Positions 16,627-26,300 of a DNA stretch of 64,000 nt are shown piece by piece; within the stretch, counting starts at the first letter, position 1, and the number at the start of each line of letters is the position of its first letter. The stretch comes from Lewinella sp. JB7 (lineage in GTDB: Bacteria; Bacteroidota; Bacteroidia; Chitinophagales; Saprospiraceae): contig NZ_JANCTD010000009.1 of assembly GCF_024297185.1 (NCBI RefSeq), positions 124,001 to 188,000 on the forward strand, given 5' to 3'. A program made the position numbers and the translations under genes. The notes beneath the pieces were generated by a model. The model was not told the origin of the DNA. It did not search any database and saw only the letters and a list, made by a program, of their open reading frames with translations.

Positions 16627-18183
16627 ATGGCGAAGGATAAAAAAATGGAACGGCGGAACTACAACGGCAACGGCAGCACGGCCGCGGCGTACAGTAATCG
16701 GAATCGGCTGGAGGAGGCGAATCTGCCGGCATACAGCAAGCTTCCCCCCCAGGCACCCGATCTGGAGGAGGCGATTTTGTCCGCCATCCTCATCGAACGG
16801 GAGGCCATGACGAAGGTGCTCGACATCATCTCGGCCGACTCTTTCTACAAGCCCGCTCACCAGGCGATCTACCGCAGTATGCGCCGTCTCTTCGAGCGCA
16901 GCCAGCCCATTGATCTTCTCATGGTCATGGAGGATCTGCGTAAACACGAGGAACTCGAAGTGATCGGGGGGGCCTCCTACCTGGCCCAGCTCACCAGTAA
17001 GGTGACGAGCTCGGCCAACATCGAATACCACGCGCGGATCGTGACGGAGAAGTTCATTCAGCGCGAACTGATCCGCACCAGTACCGAAGTGATTCGCGAC
17101 GCTTATGAGGACAGCACCGACGTGCTCGATCTTCTGGATAAGGCCGGCAACTTCGTCTTCGAGATTACCGAGCGGAACATGGGCAAGCAGGTCGCCGACA
17201 TGGGTACCCTGGCCAACCAGCTCATGGATCAGCTTACGATGCTGCGCGAGAAGGAGGACGGGCTCACCGGTATCCCCACCGGCTTCACCGAACTCGATCG
17301 CCTCACCTCCGGCCTCCAGTCGTCGGACCTCATCATCGTCGCGGCCCGCCCCGCCATGGGAAAGACCAGTTTCGTCCTCTCCATGGCCCGCAATGCCGCG
17401 GCCGAGTACGGACACGGCGTGGCCATCTTCAGCCTGGAGATGAGCGCCGCCCAGCTCGCCGGCCGGATCTTCAGCCAGGACGCCGAGGTCAACGGGCAGA
17501 AGATGCGTAACGGAAAGTTCGACGACGGGGAGTGGACCCGCCTCGTCGAGGCCATGAACCGCATCGGCGAGGCTCCCATCTACATCGACGATACGGCCGG
17601 CATCAACGTCTTCGAACTGCGCGCCAAGTGCCGCCGCCTGAAGCTCGAGAAGGGCATCAGCATGGTCATCATCGACTACCTCCAGCTCATGTCGGGAACC
17701 GGCGAGGCCAACAAGGGCGGCAACCGCGAACAGGAAGTATCGGCCATCAGCCGCGCCCTGAAGGGCCTGGCCAAGGAGCTGGAAGTGCCCGTCATCGCCC
17801 TGTCCCAGCTCAGCCGGGCGGTGGAGACCCGCGGCGGAGATAAACGCCCGCAGCTCAGTGACTTACGCGAATCGGGTTCAATCGAGCAGGACGCCGACAT
17901 GGTCATGTTCCTTTACCGGCCGGAGTACTACAAGATCACCGAGGACGAACAGGGCAACAGCCTAGCCGGAATCGCCGAAATCATCGTCGGTAAGAACCGC
18001 CACGGAGAGGCTAAGGATATTCGCCTGCGTTTCGACAGTGACTTCGCCCGCTTCAGCGATCTCGACGACCCAGACTTCGACCTGCTGCCTTCGGGAGCCA
18101 TTACTGGAGGGCAACCCCAACAACCCTACGGCGGCGGCACCCTGCCCAGTAAGATGAATACCGACGACGACATCCCCTTTTAG
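16627..18183 (+). CDS. dnaB: replicative DNA helicase DnaB
   Basis: 518 aa, normal length for the family. A basic, Asn-rich leader of about 35 residues precedes the helical N-terminal domain (LPPQAPDLEEAILSAILIE; about 38-140). The RecA-like C-terminal domain has Walker A ARPAMGKTSF near residue 240, FSLEMS, Walker B IIDYLQLM near 345 and the DnaB-specific LSQLSRAVE and LRESGSIEQDAD segments. No intein. Tail is acidic (NTDDDIPF). Three DnaA-box-like sites lie just upstream. Confidence 0.97.
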   Translation: MAKDKKMERRNYNGNGSTAAAYSNRNRLEEANLPAYSKLPPQAPDLEEAILSAILIEREAMTKVLDIISADSFYKPAHQAIYRSMRRLFERSQPIDLLMVMEDLRKHEELEVIGGASYLAQLTSKVTSSANIEYHARIVTEKFIQRELIRTSTEVIRDAYEDSTDVLDLLDKAGNFVFEITERNMGKQVADMGTLANQLMDQLTMLREKEDGLTGIPTGFTELDRLTSGLQSSDLIIVAARPAMGKTSFVLSMARNAAAEYGHGVAIFSLEMSAAQLAGRIFSQDAEVNGQKMRNGKFDDGEWTRLVEAMNRIGEAPIYIDDTAGINVFELRAKCRRLKLEKGISMVIIDYLQLMSGTGEANKGGNREQEVSAISRALKGLAKELEVPVIALSQLSRAVETRGGDKRPQLSDLRESGSIEQDADMVMFLYRPEYYKITEDEQGNSLAGIAEIIVGKNRHGEAKDIRLRFDSDFARFSDLDDPDFDLLPSGAITGGQPQQPYGGGTLPSKMNTDDDIPF

Positions 18184-18270
18184 GCCACTTGTCCCCACCC
18201 CCCGTAGAGGAGGAGCGTTCGTTCTCCTGCACGGTTTGCTATATTACCGGGCCCAATCCGTCCCCCCGGT

Positions 18271-19119
18271 ATGCAGACCTACGCTGACTTTGTCGATTTC
18301 ATTACCACCCTGACCGTCGAGCAGACGCTCTGGTTGGCCATCATCGGACTACTACTGTTCACCATCGGTCTGTGCCTGGGTTGGCTCATTCAGCGACGCA
18401 AGACCAGCAAACTGCGGAAAGAGTTGGCGACCGCCCGCCGGGAAACGGAAACTTACCGCGAACGGGTATCGGCCACCGACGACGAGCAGAAGAAACTGGC
18501 CCGTGAACTCGTAAATCTCACGACCGAAAAGGATGACATCCTCGTCCACCTACGGGAAGTCCAGCACCGCAACGGAGCCCTTCAGAACGACCTGCAGCTC
18601 CTGCGCGCGACCAATGAGCAACTCAACGCTACCAACCAGAGCTACACGGCCACCATCGAGGATCTCAACGATCAGGTGATCGGGCTGCGGACCCGCAACG
18701 AGCAACTGCAGGGCGGGAACGCGGGAGCCGACCAACATTCCCTGGAGCAACGCTTACGGACACTCGAAGATAAGATCGCCCGGCTCGCCGAACCCCGGCC
18801 GGCAGCCACCCTGGCTCCCATCAATACCGGCGAGCCCACCCACCGGGTCCGGATCGGTCAGTCGCTGGCCGAAGTGGAAACACCAAAGCCCGTAGACTTC
18901 ACCGAAGCACCGGGGCTCGACGCCGACGTTGCCTATGCCCTCCGCGATGCCGGTCTGAAGGGCTGGGCGGACCTCGCCGCCATGCCCGCAGAAGAAATCG
19001 GTGCAATTCTGCATCAGGCCCGTCTGGACGAGGTGAACTACGACGTCGCCGCCTGGAAGACCTACGCCGAGCGGATGATCACGTCCGGTCAACTATCGGT
19101 AGAGGATGTACGTCCTTGA
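18271..19119 (+). CDS. membrane-anchored coiled-coil protein with C-terminal HhH-like domain
   Basis: 282 aa. One transmembrane helix (about 20-42, LWLAIIGLLLFTIGLCLGWLI), a long coiled coil (about 48-175), a short proline-containing linker, and a C-terminal unit of about 60 residues (LDADVAYALRDAGLKGWADL, ILHQARLDEVNYDVAAWKTY) resembling the degenerate helix-hairpin-helix domains found at the end of similar Bacteroidota proteins. Function unknown. It follows dnaB by 87 bp on the same strand. Confidence 0.75.
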   Translation: MQTYADFVDFITTLTVEQTLWLAIIGLLLFTIGLCLGWLIQRRKTSKLRKELATARRETETYRERVSATDDEQKKLARELVNLTTEKDDILVHLREVQHRNGALQNDLQLLRATNEQLNATNQSYTATIEDLNDQVIGLRTRNEQLQGGNAGADQHSLEQRLRTLEDKIARLAEPRPAATLAPINTGEPTHRVRIGQSLAEVETPKPVDFTEAPGLDADVAYALRDAGLKGWADLAAMPAEEIGAILHQARLDEVNYDVAAWKTYAERMITSGQLSVEDVRP

Positions 19120-19142
19120 AGGGACAAGCAGCCAAGTCCACC

Positions 19143-19820
19143 ATGTCCGATTCTCAGCTCTGGTTCCTGGAGAACATCAACCTTCAGTTCGTTTTCTGCC
19201 CCAAAAAGGTCGAACGGGGCGATCTGAAAACGGTTGATCACCTCTCGTTCGCCGCCCATCAGTACGTGTACCTGCCCGAGGAACCCGCCCAAAAGATCTA
19301 CCTCATCAACGGTGGTCGGATTAAGATTGGCACCTATGGCGAAGATGGCAAGGAAATCACGAAGGCCATACTCACGACCGGAGAGGTGTTCGGGGAAATG
19401 GCCCTGATCGGTCAGGAAAACCGACGGGATTTTGCCTACGCCCTCGAGGATACCGACCTCTGCGTGCTGGAAAAGGGCGACCTGCACAAGATGTTCCGCG
19501 AACGCGGTGAACTGCAGACCTACTTTCTTCAGCTCATCGGTAACCGTACCCTACGGCTGGAAAAGCGACTGGAAAATCTGATGTTCAAATCCAGCCGGAC
19601 CCGCATCACCGATTTCCTTCGGGAACTGATCGATACCCGGGGACGCCAGGTAGGCTACGAGCACGAGGTCAGGAACATGCTTACCCATAAGGAGATCGCG
19701 GACCTGACGGGCACGAGTCGGCAGACCGTCAACAGCGTCCTCAACGAACTCCGCCGCGACAACGTCATCTCCTTCGATCGCAAGCGGATGCTCGTCCGCG
19801 ATCTGGCTCGCTTGACTTAG
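19143..19820 (+). CDS. Crp/Fnr-family transcriptional regulator
   Basis: 225 aa. Cyclic-nucleotide-binding-type beta roll at about 30-125 (GEVFGEMALIGQENRRDFAYA), dimerisation helix (LIGNRTLRLEKRLENL), and a C-terminal winged helix with recognition helix TGTSRQTVNSVLNEL. No cysteine cluster for an Fe-S centre is present, so it is not an Fnr-type oxygen sensor. ATG at 19143 fits the domain start; the frame is open back to 19116 inside the preceding gene. Its stop touches the stop of the convergent SprB-repeat gene with no gap. Confidence 0.92.
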   Translation: MSDSQLWFLENINLQFVFCPKKVERGDLKTVDHLSFAAHQYVYLPEEPAQKIYLINGGRIKIGTYGEDGKEITKAILTTGEVFGEMALIGQENRRDFAYALEDTDLCVLEKGDLHKMFRERGELQTYFLQLIGNRTLRLEKRLENLMFKSSRTRITDFLRELIDTRGRQVGYEHEVRNMLTHKEIADLTGTSRQTVNSVLNELRRDNVISFDRKRMLVRDLARLT

Positions 19821-22800
19821 TTAGCGAACCACCGCGATGTCACCCCGGTAAAGTAGGCGCACCCCGTCCAGAAAGAGCACTTCAACCGTATAAACGAAGA
19901 CGCCGGGATCCACTCGCTTGCCGTCCGCCGCCATACCGTCCCAGAGGACGGTACCGTCGAGACAGTTAGCGGGAATGTTCGTCAACTCATGCACGAGCCC
20001 GCCCCAGCGGTTGAAGATGTTGAGCTGGGTAATGCCTACCACGCCCCGACAAGCGTAAATGCGGAAGTCGTCGTTGCGTCCATCCTGGTTCGGACTGAAG
20101 GCATTGGGGATGTAAATGTTACGGTTGGCATCTACCTCGACGTAAATGTCGGCTAGGGACTGGCAACCGTTCTGATTGGTGACGGTAAGGGTATAGTCAC
20201 GACTCTGGAGCGGGAAAATGAAGGGATCGCGAATGGTATCGGAAGACAGGAAGTCCGCCGGTGTCCACTGGTAGGTATAGGTATCCGTCGCGGGACTGAT
20301 GAGCGGCGTAAGCTGTCGCAGACTATCACCCAGTTCCACCGTGATCCGTTCCGGCAGGTCGATGACGATCTCCGGCGGCTGCTGGACGCTGAAGCTGTCC
20401 GTAGCGGTACAACCCACGGAGTCGAATACCGTAACGAGCACCTCGCCGGCGAAGGTGGTACCGGGCTGATCGGCCGGAAAGAGGAATCCGTCGTCGTTCA
20501 GGGTGAAGGTGAAGTCGCCGAGATCCGAGGACTGTCCGCCGAAGGCCGTGTCGATACTGATGGTCGTCGTCTCCCCGAAGCACAGCGGGGGCAGAATATC
20601 CTCCACGGTAAAGAAGATGGGGCTGGGCTCCAGAATCGTGTACTGGACGCTGTCTTGGCAGCCCTCCGTATCGGTAACGGTAACCCCGTAAGTGCCCGGG
20701 GCGAGATTGTTGGCTACCTCGTCGTCGTTGTCCGCGACGTTGGCCGACCAGCTGTACGGGTTATCGCCCAGCGGATTGTTGTTCGTACTGCTGAGGTATA
20801 CGGCCAGCGTTCCGTCTTCGTCGCCGGCGCAGGTAACCCGGGGCGTGGTCAGCAGGGGATCGACTTCCAGCACCAGCGGGTCCGGCTGTCCCACCACCAC
20901 CTGCAGAGTATCGGGCGAACAACCGTTAGCGTCCGTGATCACCAGGGGATAGATGCCCGCCTTCACGTCGGTGATGGCGTTGCCCGTTTCGGTCCGGTCT
21001 ACCCAGTCGAAGGTGTACCCCGGCGTGCCTCCGCTTACGGATACCGTAGCGGCTCCGTTTGCCTGACCGTTACAACTGGCATCCTCGATCTGCTGGTCGA
21101 AGGTGAAGTTCTCCGGACTGCCGATGGTGTCGGTAAATACTTGCGGACAGTTGCCGTCGGTGACCGTCACGGAGATCGGGCCCCGGGTGAGGTTATTCAG
21201 CGTCGAGCTTGCCTGATTGCGGATCGTATCGCCCGTTGACCAGAAGAAGTCAAAAGTACCCGCCGTGCCGTCGGAAAGCCGCGCCGAGAAGGTGGCGCTA
21301 CCGTCCGCGGTCGTTTCGTCCGGACAGCTCACGTCGTCAATGGCGAAGTCACCCGTGATGCCCACGGGGTCGTTGATGACGAAGGTGGTATCGAAGAAGG
21401 GCTGGCAGGCATTCGCGTCCGAAATGGTAACGCTGTAGGTGCCGGCGGTCAGGTTGTTGATGTTGTTGGTGCGGGTGGGGTTGCCGCTGCCGTTGTTGGA
21501 CCAGAGGTAATTGTAGGTCCCGTCCGCGTTGGGGGTGCCGCCGCGGGGGGTAACGAAGATGCTGCCGTTGTTATCGCCCAGGCAGGTCGGGTCGATAACG
21601 GTAAATGATTCGAGTTCGACTAGTCCAGGGCTGGCTACTTCCCCAAAACCGTAAGATGTACACTCGTTGGATAGGGCGATCTCCACGACGTACGCGCCGA
21701 CCGTGAGGTCCGCGCTGGTTGTTCGCCCGATGTCGACCTGCTCTCCGAGGGTGTTATCGGGATTGAGGCGGTACCAGGTGTAGCCGGTGATGGTGATCGA
21801 ATCGCCGGGGGGCGGGGAGGCCACTACGGTGAGTTGACCGTCGCTGTCGCCGGGGCAGGAGACGAAGTCGGTCGCGATGGGTTGAATGATCGCCGTGGGG
21901 GGCGAGAAGATCTGGAAGCTGGATGTGTCCACGCAGCCGTTGGCGTCCGTCACGATGACAATGTAGTTCGTATCCGGCTGCAGGTCACCGATGTTGTTCA
22001 GGTTGCTGAGCGTCGTCGAGTCGAAGGTCATCGTTGTATCCGTGGGGGAGGGGATACTGTCGTTGACGAAGCGGAAAGTGTAGGGAGCGGTACCGCCGCT
22101 GACGTTCACCGTAGCCGTACCGGCCTGGTCCGGACAGCCTACGTCGGTGGTCGCGACCTCGTCGATTTCCAGCAGATCGGGCTCGCTGATCGTGACCCTT
22201 TCCTGCACTTCACAACCCTGGGGGTCGCTGTCGCGCAGTACGGCAATGTAGGTGCCGGGGGCCAGGTTCTCGAAGGACACCCGGGAAGCGTTACCGGGCG
22301 GGATGTTGGAGAAAGCACGGGCGGTAGTACCGTCTTCGTTCAGCAGCCCCGCACGGAAGGGGAGGGTCGCCGGTGAACCGGTGGCACTGCCGCCGACCGT
22401 AACGCGGCCGTCCGTGTCGCCGAAGCAACTGACGTTCGTGGAGTCCGTAGCGATCACGAGAATCTTAGCCGCCGCAACGGAGAAGGTCCGGGAGTTTGAG
22501 CAGCCATTGAAATCGGTAACGGTGATGCCGTAATCCCCGGGATTGAGGTTGGTGCGATTTGACTGAGGAGCCGATTCGGTGAAGCCGTCCGACCACGTGA
22601 AATTATAGTTGCCGTTGTCGCGCACGCCGCCCGATACCCGTACGCGAATCGCTCCGTCTTCCGATCCGCTACAGGTAGCGTCGCTCGTGGTCGTCTGACT
22701 CACGTCGATGAAGAGGGCGTTGGGCTGGTCCAGCGTGACGCTACTGCTGCGGGTACATCCGGAGGCGATGTCGGTTACGGTCACGGAATAGGGACCGTCG

Positions 22801-24287
22801 GAAAGATTATCAATCGTATCGGTATCGATCGCGCCCGTACTCCACTGGATCCGGTAGCCCTGATTGACGGGGTCGTCAACCGGAGCGGCGTTCTCCGAAA
22901 TGGAAACTACCAGCACGCCGTTATCGTCGCCGTTGCAGAGCGGCCGTTGCACCACCTGAATCGATGCCCCGAAGGACACGCCCTCGACGACCTGCACCTC
23001 CCGGGTTACCGTTTCATTCAGGGCATCGGTAACGGTGACGTTGTAAAAGCCGGCCACCAGATCGGTGAAGATGGTTTCCTCTCCGTCGATCAGGATGGTC
23101 TGGGTGGGGCCCGTGGTTGCCGGGGGCGGAATGGTGCGCCGGTAAGTGACGGAATACGGCGCGACGCCTCCGGTGGCGGTGATCGTTATGCTACCGTCGT
23201 CCTCGCCGGGACAACTAACGCTGTCTACCACGGCGGTGAAGTCCAGTGAGGCGGTACCGGTGGTGACGCAGGCCGTGGAGTGATTGATGGTCATTCCCGC
23301 AAAGTCGCAGCTGACGCCGTCCGCGATGGTGATCTCGTAATCGCCCGGCGTCGGTACCGTATAGTTCACCTGATCGCCGTGACGGTAGGCACCGCTTGCC
23401 CGGTCCAGGGTGGCGGTTTGGTTGGTGGCGGTATTCCGTACGCTGATGGTGTAATCACCCGTTCCCCGCAGTTCGCTCACGCCGCCGCCGATCCGGAAAC
23501 TTCCCGAACAGTCCGAGCCGCTCTGGGTGGCATTGCTGACCGATATAGCGTTTAGGAAGCCGACGGCGAAGGTCTGATCCACGTCGACTACGGTACACTG
23601 GGTGGGGTCGGTCCCCGTGGTGGTCCCCTCGAAGCGGAACTCCGAATTGCCGGGGTTTGCCGCGTCGTAGTCGAAAGAGTCGACCGTCATCGGCGCGAAG
23701 TACAGAACCACGGGGCCGCCGAAGAGCGTCGTGGTGCCGATGGTCCGGTTCCGCAGCGTGAGGTCATAATCCCGACCGAAGTAATCGACCGGTGGGGCAA
23801 TGGCCAGATCTCCGTTGTAAGCCGCCGTTCCGAGATCGGGGTTACAGGGATCGTTGTTGATGTCGTCGGAGAAAGGGCCGGTAACGGTAGGCGGGCAGGT
23901 GTACACCCCGTATCCGACGCCGGGCTGGGTGGCGGGATTGGGATCGCCGCTCAGGTCCTCGCTGTTATCCACGTGGGTGATGCCGAGCTCGTCTTCCATA
24001 CAGAGGAAGATGGTGTCGGGGCGGCTCGCGAAGGCCATGCTGCCTCCCGGCGCCACGCCCGCGAAACTGTTGCTGGTTACGTTGATGTTAGTAAAGCCGT
24101 CCAGGGTGCCCGGAACGCTGGTACACGCCGCTTTGGCGAAGCCGGCGGGCTTGGAGATCACGTTTCCCTGCGACAGGGGATACCACTCCACTTCCTGTGC
24201 GCGCAGGCCCACGGATCCGGTCAAAACGGCAAAAACGAAAACTAATACGCGTGTTACCAGGCAGTTAGGCATACATGTGTAGTTCAT
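19821..24287 (-). CDS. giant SprB-repeat surface protein with type IX (type B) sorting domain
   Basis: 1488 aa from the ATG at 24287; ATG at 24272 is nearly as good, and both precede the signal peptide (LVTRVLVFVFAVLTGSVGLRAQ). The first 380 residues are non-repetitive. About eleven SprB-type units follow, each with a C.G..DG opening, often GG..PY, and a closing VTD..GC (for example VSCPGEDDGS, ATCSGSEDGA, ASCNGQANGA). The C-terminal domain opens IYIPNAFSPNQDGRNDD and ends YRGDIAVVR. The SprB adhesin of gliding flavobacteria has this plan, but here the protein is much shorter. Predicted to be exported by the type IX system and held on the surface. Upstream on the same strand is a PorT-like barrel. 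Confidence 0.92.
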   Translation of the reverse strand: MNYTCMPNCLVTRVLVFVFAVLTGSVGLRAQEVEWYPLSQGNVISKPAGFAKAACTSVPGTLDGFTNINVTSNSFAGVAPGGSMAFASRPDTIFLCMEDELGITHVDNSEDLSGDPNPATQPGVGYGVYTCPPTVTGPFSDDINNDPCNPDLGTAAYNGDLAIAPPVDYFGRDYDLTLRNRTIGTTTLFGGPVVLYFAPMTVDSFDYDAANPGNSEFRFEGTTTGTDPTQCTVVDVDQTFAVGFLNAISVSNATQSGSDCSGSFRIGGGVSELRGTGDYTISVRNTATNQTATLDRASGAYRHGDQVNYTVPTPGDYEITIADGVSCDFAGMTINHSTACVTTGTASLDFTAVVDSVSCPGEDDGSITITATGGVAPYSVTYRRTIPPPATTGPTQTILIDGEETIFTDLVAGFYNVTVTDALNETVTREVQVVEGVSFGASIQVVQRPLCNGDDNGVLVVSISENAAPVDDPVNQGYRIQWSTGAIDTDTIDNLSDGPYSVTVTDIASGCTRSSSVTLDQPNALFIDVSQTTTSDATCSGSEDGAIRVRVSGGVRDNGNYNFTWSDGFTESAPQSNRTNLNPGDYGITVTDFNGCSNSRTFSVAAAKILVIATDSTNVSCFGDTDGRVTVGGSATGSPATLPFRAGLLNEDGTTARAFSNIPPGNASRVSFENLAPGTYIAVLRDSDPQGCEVQERVTISEPDLLEIDEVATTDVGCPDQAGTATVNVSGGTAPYTFRFVNDSIPSPTDTTMTFDSTTLSNLNNIGDLQPDTNYIVIVTDANGCVDTSSFQIFSPPTAIIQPIATDFVSCPGDSDGQLTVVASPPPGDSITITGYTWYRLNPDNTLGEQVDIGRTTSADLTVGAYVVEIALSNECTSYGFGEVASPGLVELESFTVIDPTCLGDNNGSIFVTPRGGTPNADGTYNYLWSNNGSGNPTRTNNINNLTAGTYSVTISDANACQPFFDTTFVINDPVGITGDFAIDDVSCPDETTADGSATFSARLSDGTAGTFDFFWSTGDTIRNQASSTLNNLTRGPISVTVTDGNCPQVFTDTIGSPENFTFDQQIEDASCNGQANGAATVSVSGGTPGYTFDWVDRTETGNAITDVKAGIYPLVITDANGCSPDTLQVVVGQPDPLVLEVDPLLTTPRVTCAGDEDGTLAVYLSSTNNNPLGDNPYSWSANVADNDDEVANNLAPGTYGVTVTDTEGCQDSVQYTILEPSPIFFTVEDILPPLCFGETTTISIDTAFGGQSSDLGDFTFTLNDDGFLFPADQPGTTFAGEVLVTVFDSVGCTATDSFSVQQPPEIVIDLPERITVELGDSLRQLTPLISPATDTYTYQWTPADFLSSDTIRDPFIFPLQSRDYTLTVTNQNGCQSLADIYVEVDANRNIYIPNAFSPNQDGRNDDFRIYACRGVVGITQLNIFNRWGGLVHELTNIPANCLDGTVLWDGMAADGKRVDPGVFVYTVEVLFLDGVRLLYRGDIAVVR

Positions 24288-24293
24288 AAACAC

Positions 24294-24307
24294 GGGAAAG
24301 CTTTCCC
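24294..24307. repeat. perfect 14-bp palindrome before the SprB-repeat gene
   Basis: GGGAAAGCTTTCCC is a perfect palindrome ending 7 bp before the chosen ATG at 24287 on the minus strand. It could form an RNA hairpin over the ribosome-binding region, or be a protein site. Confidence 0.4.
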
Positions 24308-24397
24308 GCCCGGGACGCGCCCTGCGGGGATAACTCCGAACGAACGTTGCCACGGGGCATTTCATTGCTCCCGCGCACCCGCCCGAAGGATAGATGT

Positions 24398-25150
24398 CTA
24401 GAACATGACGCCCAGCAGAATAACGATGGAGTTCACCTTGCCCTTGCTGTTGTCCTTGGCCGGATCACGTCCGACCCGCGTCAGGCTGGTGTTGTTGTCG
24501 CGGGTCAGGTCGACAAAGCCCGACTGGAAACCGATGCCGCCCACGATGGCGGTCTGGGTAGATACGGCGTACTCCACGCCGCCGCCGAATCCCCACGAGA
24601 GGTTCAGCGCGTTCACTTCCTTGCCGATGTCGAAGTTCTCGTCGGAGCCGATAAAGCCGGCGTTCTCGATGCTTCCTTTCGAATTGGTGACGATGCCGAG
24701 GTTGAGGGATGGTCGGACGAAATACCGCATGTACCCGAATTCCCGCGTCCGCATGGTAAGGCCGAGCGGGATCTCGACGAACTGAATTTTATAGTCGAAG
24801 GTCTTGCCGCTGAGCTGGGTCGGCGTGGGGGCCGTCACCAGCGTCTCGCCCAGGGATTCACTCCAGATGTTGACTTCCGTGAACTGCTCGTCGTACCGCA
24901 GCGCGCCGCCGGAACCGAAGTGAAGGTTCAGGCCGGTATGCACGCTGTAATTGTCCTGGAAGTAATACTCCGCCATGAGTCCGAGCTTGAGCCCGAGGTT
25001 CGTACCGTCGCCTTCGATCAGGTTGTTGTCGGTGCCCATGTAGCTGAAAGTCGGGCTGAGCTGAAAGCCGAACTGAATGGGATTGGTCTGGGCTTGCGCG
25101 CCGACGGACGCCAGCAAAAGGGCGCAGGTGAGGAGTAGGGGAGACTTCAT
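24398..25150 (-). CDS. outer-membrane beta-barrel protein, PorT-like
   Basis: 250 aa from the ATG at 25150, where the signal peptide (MKSPLLLTCALLLASVGAQA) begins. The mature part is a run of alternating amphipathic strands (FGFQLSPTFSYMGTD, LKLGLMAEYYFQDNY, FVEIPLGLTMRTR, GFGGGVEYAVS) ending in LLGVMF with a terminal Phe, as in the OMP_b-brl_2/PorT family. PorT itself is part of type IX secretion, but the family is broad and orthology is not shown. It lies directly upstream of the SprB-repeat gene and divergent from gldB. Confidence 0.82.
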   Translation of the reverse strand: MKSPLLLTCALLLASVGAQAQTNPIQFGFQLSPTFSYMGTDNNLIEGDGTNLGLKLGLMAEYYFQDNYSVHTGLNLHFGSGGALRYDEQFTEVNIWSESLGETLVTAPTPTQLSGKTFDYKIQFVEIPLGLTMRTREFGYMRYFVRPSLNLGIVTNSKGSIENAGFIGSDENFDIGKEVNALNLSWGFGGGVEYAVSTQTAIVGGIGFQSGFVDLTRDNNTSLTRVGRDPAKDNSKGKVNSIVILLGVMF

Positions 25151-25214
25151 TCGGAAATAATTGGGTTTGTAGATCGTTGTCAAACGAGCCGGCGGTGCCG
25201 GTGTTTAGCGCACG

Positions 25215-26264
25215 ATGAAAGATAGCAGACACTTAACTCCCCTCCTCCCCCTCCTGTTGCTGATCCTGGGGTCCTGCTCCCCCGACGAACCACCTCCACC
25301 CGACGTCAGCCATATCGACGTCCCCCTTACCGTACTTCGCTTCGACCGCGCGCTGGCCGAGTTGGATACCACCACCCTGGATACGGAGATGGCCCGGCTC
25401 GACGAGACCTTCGGTGACTTCACCGACGTCTACTTCACCCACATCGTACCCCTGCGGGGGGGAGATCTGAACCCGGCGGAAAGCAGCAACGTACTCCGGG
25501 CCTACCTCGAGTACCCCCTCACCCGCTTCGTGGATTCTATCGTAGGGCAGCGTTTCGGGGCGGGGCCGCAGGTGCAACGTCTTACCGAGGAGCTGCGCCA
25601 ATCCCTCCGTTACTACAAGCATTACCTGCCCGGGGCACCGCTCCCGGATACCCTGGTTACCTACGATAGCCACTTCGAACTGGCCGCCTTCCTGTACGGC
25701 GACGGGCAGTTGGCGGCGGGGCTGGAATTCTTCCTCGGCCCCGACTTCGACTACCAACTCGTGAATCCCGAGGAACCTATCTTTTCCGACTACCTCGCCC
25801 GGAGCTACACCCCCGCCCACTTTACCGGCAAGCTCCTGCGGGTACTCATCGAGGATCGCTTCCCCGCGCCCCGCAGCGGCCGACTGATCGACTACCTGGT
25901 CTATGAGGGCAAAAAGCTTTACCTGCTCGATCTACTCCAACCGGAGACGCCCGACCACGTGGTCTACGAGGTGAGTCCGGAAGAAATGGAGTGGCTGCGC
26001 GACAACGAAACCGAGATCTACGCCTACCTCCAGCGGGAAAACGAACTCTACGCCACCGACGTCAATAAGATCAAAAAGTACACGGGCCCGGCGCCTTATT
26101 CCCAGGGCATGCCGCGGGAGTCGCCGGGTGGCGCGGTGAACTACGTGGGCCGACAGATCGTGGCCTCCTTTTTGTCCGCCAACCCCGACGTCAGCATTGC
26201 CGAACTGATGGCCATGCAGGACGGTCAGGACATTTTACGGCGCGCGCGCTACAAACCGAGATAG
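25215..26264 (+). CDS. gldB: gliding motility lipoprotein GldB
   Basis: 349 aa. Lipobox at LILGSC (cysteine near residue 21). The rest matches the GldB family: LTVLRFDRALAELD near the start, FTHIVPLRGG, the central GLEFFLGPDFDYQ with YP-type surroundings, and C-terminal YVGRQIVASFLSANP followed by IAELMAMQDGQDIL. GldB is a periplasm-facing lipoprotein needed for gliding and widely conserved in Bacteroidota even without gliding. It is divergent from the PorT-like gene, 64 bp apart. Confidence 0.9.
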   Translation: MKDSRHLTPLLPLLLLILGSCSPDEPPPPDVSHIDVPLTVLRFDRALAELDTTTLDTEMARLDETFGDFTDVYFTHIVPLRGGDLNPAESSNVLRAYLEYPLTRFVDSIVGQRFGAGPQVQRLTEELRQSLRYYKHYLPGAPLPDTLVTYDSHFELAAFLYGDGQLAAGLEFFLGPDFDYQLVNPEEPIFSDYLARSYTPAHFTGKLLRVLIEDRFPAPRSGRLIDYLVYEGKKLYLLDLLQPETPDHVVYEVSPEEMEWLRDNETEIYAYLQRENELYATDVNKIKKYTGPAPYSQGMPRESPGGAVNYVGRQIVASFLSANPDVSIAELMAMQDGQDILRRARYKPR

Positions 26265-26300
26265 CCCCAACGGTGTTAAGACCCGTACAAACTTAGCATC

